Shown here one piece after another: positions 1-4,973 of a stretch of 5,597 bases of DNA. The notes under the pieces were generated by a model. The model did no database searches. It saw only the letters and a list, made by a program, of their open reading frames with translations, and was not told the origin of the DNA. The stretch comes from an uncultured Oscillospiraceae bacterium (lineage in GTDB: Bacteria > Bacillota > Clostridia > Oscillospirales > Acutalibacteraceae), in the NCBI GenBank assembly GCA_900552285.1, contig URYV01000109.1, forward strand, positions 1 to 5,597. Reading direction: 5' to 3'. Both the position numbers and the translations under genes were made by a program. Position 1 is the first letter of the stretch, and the number at the start of each line of letters is the position of its first letter.

Positions 1-24
1 CAGTCTTACCATTACCAATATCTT

Positions 25-90
25 TCATATCAAAACCTTCGAGGAAAGGTCTATCCCCAGAACTGTCAGAATCGCCAGAATTGCTTTCAT
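25..90 (-). CDS. Possible small or broken ORF divergent from fba (21 codons)
   Basis: An ATG on the minus strand opens a 21-codon hydrophobic reading frame that begins MKAILAILTVLG and continues IDLSSK before a TGA. The TGA overlaps an ATG in another frame (ATGA) that stays open to the window edge and reads DMKDIGNGKT. A run of G lies about 10 bases upstream of the ATG, and a possible divergent promoter lies beyond it. The pattern of a hydrophobic helix followed by a D-x-x-x-K-type motif weakly recalls the start of signal peptidase II-like proteins. That would require a frameshift between the two frames. It may equally be chance. I do not recognise it, and the remainder lies outside the window. 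Confidence 0.15.
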   Translation of the reverse strand: MKAILAILTVLGIDLSSKVLI

Positions 91-125
91 TTTTCCATGC
101 CCCCAATCTTTTCCGTGCAAATGCC

Positions 126-154
126 TTGTCACAAATCTATTACCGTATTATAAT
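126..154 (+). promoter_or_regulatory. Sigma-A type promoter of the fba operon
   Basis: The -35 element TTGTCA (126-131, 5 of 6 matches) and a perfect -10 TATAAT (149-154) are separated by the ideal 17 bases. Transcription should begin near 161, leaving a leader of about 50 nucleotides. No other promoter is visible before 3531, so this one probably serves the whole rightward run through mscL. Confidence 0.75.
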
Positions 155-175
155 TCTAATATAAGGCAATGCTAA
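147..175 (-). promoter_or_regulatory. Possible divergent promoter facing left
   Basis: Read on the minus strand, TTAGCA (4 of 6 matches to TTGACA) at 170-175 is followed 17 bases later by TATAAT at 147-152. It overlaps the rightward fba promoter because TATTATAATA is nearly self-complementary. It is plausible only if a leftward gene starts near 90. Confidence 0.25.
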
Positions 176-195
176 ATGCAAACCCAAAATAATTC

Positions 196-205
196 AAGAG
201 AGGTG
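196..205 (+). promoter_or_regulatory. Ribosome binding site of fba
   Basis: The sequence AAGAGAGGTG lies 7 bases before the ATG at 213 and matches the anti-Shine-Dalgarno sequence well, which fixes the fba start. Confidence 0.7.
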
Positions 206-212
206 TCTTTAT

Positions 213-1148
213 ATGGCTTTGGTAACAACAAAAAAAATGTTTGAAAAGGCATTTGAGGGCGGCTATGCCATCGGTGCGTTCAACATCAATAACATGGAAA
301 TCATCCAAGGTGTCGTAGCTGCGGCAAAGGCGCAGAATTCCGCTGTCATCCTGCAGGTTTCCAAATCTGCGCTAAAGTATGCACATCCCAAATATCTGAA
401 GGCAATGGTGGATGCCGCAATCGAAGAAACCGATCTGGATATTGCACTGCATCTGGATCACGGCTCTGATTTTGAAGTATGTAAAGACTGTATCGAATAC
501 GGTTTCACATCTGTCATGTTTGACGGTTCCCATCTGGAGTATGAGGAAAACGTGGCACAGACAAAGAAAATCGTAGAATACGCCCATGAAAGAGGTATCG
601 TGGTTGAGGCAGAGCTGGGCAAGCTGGCAGGCGTTGAGGATGAGGTTAACGTAGATGCGGCACATGCAACCTACACTGATCCCGATCAGGCAGTTGATTT
701 CGTAAAACGCACGGGTGTGGATTCCCTTGCCATTGCCATCGGCACAAGCCACGGCGCATATAAATTCAAACCCGGTCAGAAACCCCAGCTCCGTTTCGAC
801 ATTCTTGAAAAGGTTTCCGAGCTTCTTCCCGGATTCCCCATTGTTCTTCACGGCGCTTCCTCGGTTTCTCAGGAGCACATCGCAATCGTCAACAAATTCG
901 GCGGACAGATGCCCGACGCCATCGGTATTCCCGAGGAAATGCTTCGCAAGGCTTCTTCCATGGCCGTTTGCAAAATCAACATCGACTCCGACCTTCGTCT
1001 TGCCATGACCGCGGGAATTCGCCGTCATTTTGCCGAAAATCCCGGTCACTTCGACCCCCGTCAATACCTCGGAGAGGGAAGAGAAGAAATCGAGAAGGTC
1101 GTTGCTCATAAGCTTGTGAGCGTGCTCGGCTGCGCCGACAAGGCATAA
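213..1148 (+). CDS. fba: Class II (zinc) fructose-bisphosphate aldolase, mosaic codon usage
   Basis: A 311-residue class II, type B aldolase that in glycolysis and gluconeogenesis cleaves or forms fructose 1,6-bisphosphate in the cytoplasm; tagatose-bisphosphate aldolase is the close alternative. Length and motifs match the family end to end: the LHLDHGSDFE block with the expected catalytic Asp82 and zinc ligand His83, the VEAELG strand (132-137), zinc ligand His180 in IGTSHG, zinc ligand His213 in VLHGASS, and the phosphate-binding loop KINIDSDLR (254-262). It is the first gene of an operon and lies 32 bases before efp. Oddity: leucine codons 3-138 are 8 CTG, 1 CTA and 1 TTG, while leucines 172-305 are 9 CTT and 3 CTC with no CTG. 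Alanine usage also shifts from mostly GCA toward GCC. The protein itself is continuous, so any join is in frame inside a conserved region. The family call is firm; the FBP versus TBP specificity is less sure. Confidence 0.95.
   Translation: MALVTTKKMFEKAFEGGYAIGAFNINNMEIIQGVVAAAKAQNSAVILQVSKSALKYAHPKYLKAMVDAAIEETDLDIALHLDHGSDFEVCKDCIEYGFTSVMFDGSHLEYEENVAQTKKIVEYAHERGIVVEAELGKLAGVEDEVNVDAAHATYTDPDQAVDFVKRTGVDSLAIAIGTSHGAYKFKPGQKPQLRFDILEKVSELLPGFPIVLHGASSVSQEHIAIVNKFGGQMPDAIGIPEEMLRKASSMAVCKINIDSDLRLAMTAGIRRHFAENPGHFDPRQYLGEGREEIEKVVAHKLVSVLGCADKA
693..726. other. Inferred composition breakpoint inside fba
   Basis: Leucine and alanine codon choice changes between fba codons 160 and 172. CTG and GCA dominate to the left; CTT, CTC and GCC dominate to the right and through the following genes. 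This marks a probable recombination or assembly junction within a conserved stretch. The exact base cannot be fixed because the reading frame and protein remain intact. Confidence 0.5.
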
Positions 1149-1166
1149 AAATCAATCAACATTTTT

Positions 1167-1173
1167 CGGAGGT
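1167..1173 (+). promoter_or_regulatory. Ribosome binding site of efp
   Basis: CGGAGGT lies 7 bases before the efp ATG, a near-perfect Shine-Dalgarno match. The 32-base gap after fba holds no promoter or hairpin, which supports cotranscription. Confidence 0.75.
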
Positions 1174-1180
1174 ATATTAA

Positions 1181-1738
1181 ATGATTACAGCAGGAGATTT
1201 CAGAAACGGCGTCACATTCGAAATGGACGGCGGAGTTTATCAGGTTATCGAGTTTCAGCACGTAAAACCCGGAAAGGGCGCCGCCTTTGTCCGCACCAAG
1301 TATAAAAACGTTATTACCGGCGCCGTGGTTGAAACCAGCTTCAACCCCACCGCAAAATTCCCCACCGCTTACATCGAGCGCAAGGAAATGGAATATTCCT
1401 ATTCCGACGGCGATCTTTACTATTTTATGGATCAGGAGACCTTTGAGCTTGTTCCCATCGGAAAGGCCGAGCTCGGCGACAACTTCAAGTTTGTTAAAGA
1501 GAACATGATGTGCCGCGTGCTTTCCTACAAGGGCAAGGTTTTCGGTGTTGAGCCCCCCACATTTGTCGAGCTTCAGGTAACCGCTACCGAACCCGGCGTG
1601 CGCGGCGATACCGCCACCAACGTTACCAAGCCCGCCACCCTCGAGACCGGAGCCGAAATCCGCGTTCCGATTTTCATCAATGAGGGCGACATGATTCGCG
1701 TCGATACCCGCACCGGCGAGTATATGGAACGCGCATAA
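1181..1738 (+). CDS. efp: Translation elongation factor P
   Basis: A 185-residue EF-P, the usual length. It binds ribosomes stalled between the P and E sites and speeds peptide bond formation at consecutive prolines. The three domains are readable. An N-terminal KOW-like domain carries the exposed loop HVKPGKG with Lys32 at the tip, the residue that is post-translationally modified in lysine-type EF-Ps. A middle OB domain spans about 65-127. The C-terminal OB domain holds the family signature around KPATLETGAEIRVPIFI and ends GDMIRVDTRTGEYMERA. The modification enzyme is not encoded in this window, so the type of modification is unknown. The gene follows fba directly and is followed after 14 bases by the CD1247-like gene, an order I recall from clostridia. 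Codon usage is of the CTT/CTC type. Confidence 0.98.
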   Translation: MITAGDFRNGVTFEMDGGVYQVIEFQHVKPGKGAAFVRTKYKNVITGAVVETSFNPTAKFPTAYIERKEMEYSYSDGDLYYFMDQETFELVPIGKAELGDNFKFVKENMMCRVLSYKGKVFGVEPPTFVELQVTATEPGVRGDTATNVTKPATLETGAEIRVPIFINEGDMIRVDTRTGEYMERA

Positions 1739-1739
1739 T

Positions 1740-1746
1740 CGGAGGT
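1740..1746 (+). promoter_or_regulatory. Ribosome binding site of the CD1247-like gene
   Basis: CGGAGGT begins two bases after the efp stop codon and lies 6 bases before the next ATG. It is the same sequence as the efp site and indicates tight coexpression. Confidence 0.7.
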
Positions 1747-1752
1747 ATTAAC

Positions 1753-2166
1753 ATGACTGTTACTGAAAAAATGGCTTATATCAAGGGAATGGCCGACAGC
1801 ATTGACCTTAATCCCGACGATAAAAAGGATAAGCTTATTCTTGCCATGGTCGACGCTCTTTCCGAGCTTGCCGACTATGTGACCGACGTTGACGATTATG
1901 TCGACCAGCTCGCCGCTCAGGTTGACGAGATCGACGAGGATCTCGGAAACGTCGAGCAGGATTTCTACGGCGACGACTGCGACTGCGGCTGCTGTGACGA
2001 CGATTGCGATTGCTGCGACGACGGCGGCGCCGTTTGCCCCAAGTGCGGAGCCGAGTTTGAGCTTGACCTCGACGCTCTTGAAAACGGCGACATCATCACC
2101 TGCCCCGAATGCGGAGCCGAGCTCAACTTTGAGTATGTCGACGACGAGGACGAAACCGAGGAATAA
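1753..2166 (+). CDS. CD1247-type acidic protein with Cys-Asp cluster and zinc ribbon
   Basis: A 137-residue cytoplasmic protein of unknown function. Residues 1-73 match my memory of the clostridial CD1247 N-terminal domain family, with KMAYIKG near the start, long helices rich in Asp, Glu and Leu, and the stretch DEDLGNVEQDFYGDD. Residues 93-125 form a treble-cleft-like zinc ribbon with C95-x2-C98 and C117-x2-C120. Between them, residues 74-90 alternate Asp and Cys and contain seven cysteines (76, 78, 80, 81, 85, 87, 88). Relatives I recall have a plain Asp/Glu run there, so this would be an extra metal-binding or redox patch. The protein is strongly acidic throughout. It sits between efp and a sortase gene; the efp linkage is typical of the family and hints at a role near translation, but that is inference. 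No signal peptide is seen. Confidence 0.85.
   Translation: MTVTEKMAYIKGMADSIDLNPDDKKDKLILAMVDALSELADYVTDVDDYVDQLAAQVDEIDEDLGNVEQDFYGDDCDCGCCDDDCDCCDDGGAVCPKCGAEFELDLDALENGDIITCPECGAELNFEYVDDEDETEE
1972..2022 (+). repeat. Tandem Asp-Cys codon repeat inside the CD1247-like gene
   Basis: The stretch encodes two imperfect copies of a DDCDCxCC unit (residues 74-81 and 83-88, separated by one Asp), built from GAC/GAT and TGC/TGT codons. It reads as a local duplication of a metal-ligand motif. Confidence 0.55.
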
Positions 2167-2173
2167 TTTTTTC

Positions 2174-2179
2174 GGGTGA
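2174..2179 (+). promoter_or_regulatory. Weak ribosome binding site of the sortase gene
   Basis: GGGTGA lies only 4 bases before the ATG and is clearly weaker than the sites of efp and the CD1247-like gene. Sortase may therefore be translated less than its neighbours from the same message. Confidence 0.45.
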
Positions 2180-2183
2180 AAAT

Positions 2184-2999
2184 ATGAAAAGATTCTTTTC
2201 GCTTTTTTTGGCGGCGGCTCTTTTGTTTTCCTTTTCGGCCTGTAAAAAGAAGGACCCGGAGCCGGAACCCGTTTCGGCGGTTTCCGAGCCGGAGCCCGAT
2301 CCCGAAATGGACGACACCACCGTCTACAACGGCAAAACGCTCAAGCAATATTATGGTGAAAACGAGGATTCCATCGGCTGGATGAAAATCCCCGGCACCA
2401 AAACCGACAATATCGTTATGCTCGGAAAGGAAAAGGCCTATGACGGGCAGAGCGAGGCCGATGTCAACTTCTATCTTCATCATGATTTCGACCACAATTA
2501 TTCTCAGGCGGGGGAACTTTACATCGACTTCCGCGCCAATGTCGGTCCAAGGTCGACAAGCAACAATCTCACGGTTTACGGTCACCACATGGCCAACGGA
2601 ACAATGCTTGCCGGTATCGACAGATATAAAAATCAGAGCTTTGCCGAAAAAAATCCCTACATCACCTTCAACACCCTTTGGACCAAGCATCGTTTCAAGG
2701 TTTATGCCGTTTTCACGGTGGATTTGACCACCGATTACGGCAATGCCTTCGATTACCGCCAACCCGAATATAAGGGAGAGGCCTTTGACACATATGTCAA
2801 GGAAATTTCCGACCGCCGATACTATGATACGGGCGAACAGATTACCGAGGACAGCGTGCTTATCAGTCTTTCGACCTGCACATATCCCACCGGAAATCCC
2901 GCCACCGATGACGCCCGCCTTGTGGTCGTCGCGAGAATGTGTACCGACGAGGAGGAGCAAAAGCTTGCTTCGGGCGAGCTTAAAAATGCGGACGATTAA
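2184..2999 (+). CDS. Class B sortase, predicted lipoprotein
   Basis: A 271-residue transpeptidase of the sortase B group, which cleaves a sorting motif in surface proteins and joins them to peptidoglycan or pilin subunits outside the membrane. The catalytic set is visible: His134 in TVYGHHM, Cys232 in ISLSTCTY, and Arg245 in DDARLVVVAR. The SrtB-type core starts near residue 50 (LKQYYGENEDSIGWMKIPGT). The N-terminus is not a plain anchor: a basic start, a hydrophobic stretch (4-19), then FSAC with Cys20 as a possible lipidation site, then KKK and a Pro-Glu linker (24-42). Phe at the -3 position is not the usual Leu, so lipidation is likely but unproven. Seven extra residues lie between the Cys and Arg motifs compared with a compact STCTY-x-DDAR arrangement. 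No protein with a sorting signal is encoded nearby, so the substrate is unknown. It lies 17 bases after the CD1247-like gene. Confidence 0.92.
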   Translation: MKRFFSLFLAAALLFSFSACKKKDPEPEPVSAVSEPEPDPEMDDTTVYNGKTLKQYYGENEDSIGWMKIPGTKTDNIVMLGKEKAYDGQSEADVNFYLHHDFDHNYSQAGELYIDFRANVGPRSTSNNLTVYGHHMANGTMLAGIDRYKNQSFAEKNPYITFNTLWTKHRFKVYAVFTVDLTTDYGNAFDYRQPEYKGEAFDTYVKEISDRRYYDTGEQITEDSVLISLSTCTYPTGNPATDDARLVVVARMCTDEEEQKLASGELKNADD

Positions 3000-3004
3000 A
3001 TTTC

Positions 3005-3011
3005 AGAGGTG
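3005..3011 (+). promoter_or_regulatory. Ribosome binding site that sets the mscL start
   Basis: AGAGGTG lies 6 bases before the ATG at 3018. An in-frame GTG at 3009 falls inside this site, so it cannot be the true start; the ATG at 3018 is chosen. Confidence 0.7.
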
Positions 3012-3017
3012 TTAAAA

Positions 3018-3530
3018 ATGTCAGAGAAAAAAGGCTTTTTTGCCTCCTTTGCCGAATTTATAAACCGCGGCAGCGTTATTGACCTTGCTGTCGGCGTTAT
3101 AATCGGCGGAGCCTTTCAGGGAATTGTCAAATCTCTTGTCAGCGATTTGATAATGCCTTTTGTGGGGCTTGCCACGGGCGGCATAAATTTTACCGATCAG
3201 TTTTTGGTGCTCAAGCTTGCCGACGGGGTGGAGAGCGGAACTACATACGCTTCCCTTCAGGCGGCTAAGGACGCAGGCGCAACGGTTTTTGCCTACGGCT
3301 CATTTATAACCGAAGTTATAAATTTCCTCATTATGGCCTTTGTCATATTCCTTCTTGTCAGAGGCATAAACAATCTGAGAGATTTCAGAAAGAAACCCGT
3401 CGAGGAAGAGGCTCCGACCACAAAGGTCTGCCCATTCTGCAAAACCGAAATAAGCGTCGACGCCACCCGTTGTCCCAACTGCACCTCCGAGCTTTGCGAG
3501 GAGCAGGAAAAGGAAACCGCCGCGGTGTGA
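3018..3530 (+). CDS. mscL: Large-conductance mechanosensitive channel with C-terminal zinc ribbon
   Basis: A 170-residue MscL, a homopentameric pore that opens under membrane tension to release solutes after hypo-osmotic shock. The N-terminal helix and first membrane segment show the family pattern (FAEFINRGSVIDLAVGVIIGG, given here as residues 11-31 in two parts: FAEFINRGSV then IDLAVGVIIGG). The gate and periplasmic entry follow (to about 50), then an outer loop (51-92) and a second membrane segment (about 96-117). The usual protein is about 136 residues. The extra length lies in the outer loop, with the insert around ADGVESGTTYASLQAAKDAGA, and at the C-terminus. There, in place of the simple helical bundle end, a four-cysteine ribbon (C138, C141, C152, C155; CPFCKTEI and RCPNCTSEL) faces the cytoplasm. 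Such ribbons are known in Firmicutes MscL. It is the last gene of the rightward run, followed by a strong hairpin. Confidence 0.96.
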   Translation: MSEKKGFFASFAEFINRGSVIDLAVGVIIGGAFQGIVKSLVSDLIMPFVGLATGGINFTDQFLVLKLADGVESGTTYASLQAAKDAGATVFAYGSFITEVINFLIMAFVIFLLVRGINNLRDFRKKPVEEEAPTTKVCPFCKTEISVDATRCPNCTSELCEEQEKETAAV

Positions 3531-3547
3531 CGGTATATACGCAAAAC

Positions 3548-3586
3548 AACAAAAGACATGACCCGTTAAGAGCCATGTCTTTTGTT
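3548..3586. terminator. Bidirectional terminator between mscL and the HAD gene
   Basis: A perfect 13-bp inverted repeat (AACAAAAGACATG at 3548-3560 and its complement at 3574-3586) encloses a 13-base loop. The stem has A-rich left and T-rich right arms, so it can act in both directions. The HAD stop codon (TTA on the plus strand at 3585-3587) overlaps its right arm, so the two convergent transcripts share it. Confidence 0.85.
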
Positions 3587-4235
3587 ATGCCTTTGAAAGT
3601 TTGCCGATGACCTCGTCGAGCGATTTTAGGGTGGCGACCGCCAGCTTTCGGTATTTTTCGTCGGGAACCTTCAAATCGGGAATACATATTACATCTATAT
3701 CGGCCGCATGAGCCGCCGAAATACCCGCCTCGCTGTCCTCAAGCACAAGACAGTCCTCCGGCTTTGCATTTGCCTTTTTTGCGGCGGTCAGAAAAATTTC
3801 AGGGTCGGGCTTTCCGTTTTTAACGTCCGAGCCGTATACCGCCGAGAAAAAGTAATCGGAAATACCGTTTTGCTCAAGAATGGTGTCGGCGCGGCTTTTG
3901 ACGCTTGATGTGGCGAGAACGGCTTTTATTCCGTTCTCCTTTAAAAACCGCAAAAGCTTTTTTGCCCCGGGTTTGAGCGGTATTCCTTTGGCAAAATACT
4001 CCTTTTCGGCCTCGGAGATATAACAAAGACCCTCCTGCACGGTTATGGGCAGCTCGTAATGGGACACGATGTGCTCCATGTTTTTCACGCCCACTCTGCC
4101 GCAGTAGGTGTGCATATATTCGGCAAGCGTAATGTCCTTTCCGTACTCCAGCAGCATTTTTCTGCAAATTTCAAAGGTGGGAATTTCGCTGTCGGCAAGC
4201 AGTCCGTCAAGGTCAAATATAACGGCTTTTTTCAA
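3585..4235 (-). CDS. HAD superfamily sugar-phosphate phosphatase / beta-phosphoglucomutase-like
   Basis: A 216-residue haloacid dehalogenase-fold hydrolase of the PgmB/Gph-like subgroup (subfamily IA), probably acting on small phosphorylated metabolites in the cytoplasm; the substrate cannot be read from sequence. Motif I FDLDG gives the nucleophile Asp8 and acid/base Asp10. Motif II is LATSS (107-111), motif III Lys142 in NGKPDPEIF, and motif IV EDSEAG with Glu166/Asp167. A helical cap lies between about 16 and 85. Start choice: the ATG at 4244 abuts the GGGAG site with no spacing, whereas the TTG at 4235 is 9 bases from it and gives the family-typical start MKKAVIFDLDG, so I prefer the TTG; the ATG would add three residues. 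The gene is convergent with mscL and divergent from the MerR gene. Confidence 0.92.
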   Translation of the reverse strand: MKKAVIFDLDGLLADSEIPTFEICRKMLLEYGKDITLAEYMHTYCGRVGVKNMEHIVSHYELPITVQEGLCYISEAEKEYFAKGIPLKPGAKKLLRFLKENGIKAVLATSSVKSRADTILEQNGISDYFFSAVYGSDVKNGKPDPEIFLTAAKKANAKPEDCLVLEDSEAGISAAHAADIDVICIPDLKVPDEKYRKLAVATLKSLDEVIGKLSKA

Positions 4236-4306
4236 AGAAATCATCTCCCGATTTTTATATTTAGTATGTGCTTTTTTACTTGATTTGAGCAATCCGCAAA
4301 AGGAAA

Positions 4307-4335
4307 TTGACAAAATCGGCAATGTATGATATAAT
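4307..4335 (+). promoter_or_regulatory. Consensus promoter of the MerR-family gene
   Basis: Perfect -35 TTGACA (4307-4312), 17-base spacer and perfect -10 TATAAT (4330-4335) with the extended TGn element in front. This is as close to full consensus as such promoters come. The 17-base spacing differs from the stretched 19-20 base promoters that MerR proteins activate by twisting, so it suits repression rather than activation. Confidence 0.85.
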
Positions 4336-4343
4336 CATGATAC

Positions 4344-4361
4344 CCTAAAGTTGGCTTTAAG
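4344..4361. promoter_or_regulatory. Putative MerR operator over the transcription start
   Basis: An 18-base dyad, CCTAAAG-TTGG-CTTTAAG, has six of seven positions complementary. It begins 8 bases after the -10 box, so it covers the predicted start point near 4342. The TAAAG/CTTTA half-sites resemble the operator I recall for AdhR-like MerR regulators. Binding here would block the strong promoter. I see no second copy elsewhere in the window. Confidence 0.5.
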
Positions 4362-4373
4362 TCAAGGCGCGGC

Positions 4374-4379
4374 AAGGAG
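4374..4379 (+). promoter_or_regulatory. Ribosome binding site that sets the MerR start
   Basis: AAGGAG lies 7 bases before the ATG at 4387. An upstream in-frame TTG at 4351 lies within the operator dyad and has no such site, so the shorter protein is preferred. Confidence 0.75.
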
Positions 4380-4386
4380 ATTTTTT

Positions 4387-4833
4387 ATGTATTACAGCAT
4401 CGGCAGGGTGTCCGAGATGTTCGGGCTTCCCGTTTCCACCTTGAGATATTATGACAAGGAGGGACTTTTTCCCAATATGGAGAGGGTCTCGGGAATAAGA
4501 AAATTCAGCGACAAAGAGCTTGAAACCCTCAGGGTAATCGAGTGCTTAAAAAAATCCGGCCTTGAAATAAAGGACATAAAGCAATTTATGGAGTGGTGCT
4601 CTCAGGGCAGTTCGACTTATTCAAAGCGCCGTGAGCTTTTCGAACGTCAAAAGGAAAATATCGAGTGCCGGATAAGCCACCTTGAGCAGGCTCTTGACAT
4701 GATAAAATTCAAGTGCTGGTATTATGATACCGCCGTTGTCGACGGAAACGAGGACAGACTTAAGGAAATGATACCGAATGCTCTTCCGCCGGAAATTCAG
4801 CAGATATATGACCGAACCCACGAAAAAGATTAA
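4387..4833 (+). CDS. MerR-family transcriptional regulator, AdhR-like
   Basis: A 148-residue DNA-binding regulator. Residues 1-70 form the winged helix-turn-helix: SIGRVSEMFGLPVSTLRYYD is the recognition region, with GLFPN and the wing around SGIRKFSDKELETL. A long dimerisation helix follows (about 75-108), then KCWYYDTAV near the end. Cys53 in the IECLKKSGL helix falls where AdhR of Bacillus subtilis has the Cys that senses aldehydes. Cys71, Cys94 and Cys110 are also present. An aldehyde or electrophile signal is therefore possible but only inferred. It is divergent from the HAD gene and has its own consensus promoter and a dyad suited to autorepression. The target genes are not obvious here. 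Confidence 0.9.
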   Translation: MYYSIGRVSEMFGLPVSTLRYYDKEGLFPNMERVSGIRKFSDKELETLRVIECLKKSGLEIKDIKQFMEWCSQGSSTYSKRRELFERQKENIECRISHLEQALDMIKFKCWYYDTAVVDGNEDRLKEMIPNALPPEIQQIYDRTHEKD

Positions 4834-4837
4834 CAAA

Positions 4838-4873
4838 CGCCGTCTTTCGGAAGTCTTTCCGAAGGGCGGTTTT
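4838..4873 (+). terminator. Rho-independent terminator after the MerR gene
   Basis: A hairpin begins 4 bases after the stop codon. The inner stem TTCGGAA (4846-4852) pairs with TTCCGAA (4857-4863) across a GTCT loop. The outer CGCC (4838-4841) pairs with GGCG (4865-4868), with a small internal loop between. A short T run (4870-4873) follows, so termination may be partial. Confidence 0.65.
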
Positions 4874-4893
4874 CGCATATTTGGCCAAAAAGG

Positions 4894-4922
4894 TTGATTT
4901 TTCCGACGAGATGAGTTATAAT
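4894..4922 (+). promoter_or_regulatory. Promoter of the substrate-binding lipoprotein gene
   Basis: TTGATT (4894-4899) and a perfect TATAAT (4917-4922) are 17 bases apart. Transcription would start near 4929, about 45 bases before the ATG. Confidence 0.7.
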
Positions 4923-4957
4923 TTATTATCATTATATTAGTGAAAGTGTGCTGTGTC

Positions 4958-4965
4958 GAAAGGAG
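4958..4965 (+). promoter_or_regulatory. Ribosome binding site that sets the lipoprotein start
   Basis: GAAAGGAG lies 8 bases before the ATG at 4974. The in-frame GTG at 4953 is upstream of it and is not the start. Confidence 0.75.
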
Positions 4966-4973
4966 TCGGTAAA

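Noticed and set aside
1..153. Plus-strand frame open from base 1 to a TAA at 151-153
   Set aside because: It has no recognisable motif, runs through the fba promoter, and its composition looks non-coding; a 3' end of an upstream gene cannot be excluded but is not supported.
372..1109. A 245-codon open frame on the minus strand opposite fba
   Set aside because: It is the complement of a well-supported aldolase and has no recognisable motif or ribosome binding site.
2150..2176. T run after the CD1247-like gene as a terminator
   Set aside because: The six Ts are preceded only by a four-base CCGA/TCGG pairing with a long loop, too weak for a Rho-independent terminator, and the next gene starts 17 bases later.
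2883..2910. NPATD in the sortase as a sorting signal
   Set aside because: It lies just after the catalytic Cys inside the enzyme fold and is not followed by a membrane helix and basic tail.
1965..2960. A 331-codon open frame on the minus strand opposite the CD1247-like and sortase genes
   Set aside because: It lies antisense to two genes with clear family motifs, has no family features of its own, and its Ser-rich part is just the complement of the Asp/Glu-rich codons.
3009..3017. GTG at 3009 as the mscL start
   Set aside because: The codon is part of the Shine-Dalgarno sequence that serves the ATG at 3018, and family N-termini begin near MSEKKG.
4244..4306. A leftward promoter for the HAD gene in the divergent intergenic region
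   Set aside because: Several A/T-rich hexamers exist on the minus strand but no -35/-10 pair with 16-18 base spacing is convincing.
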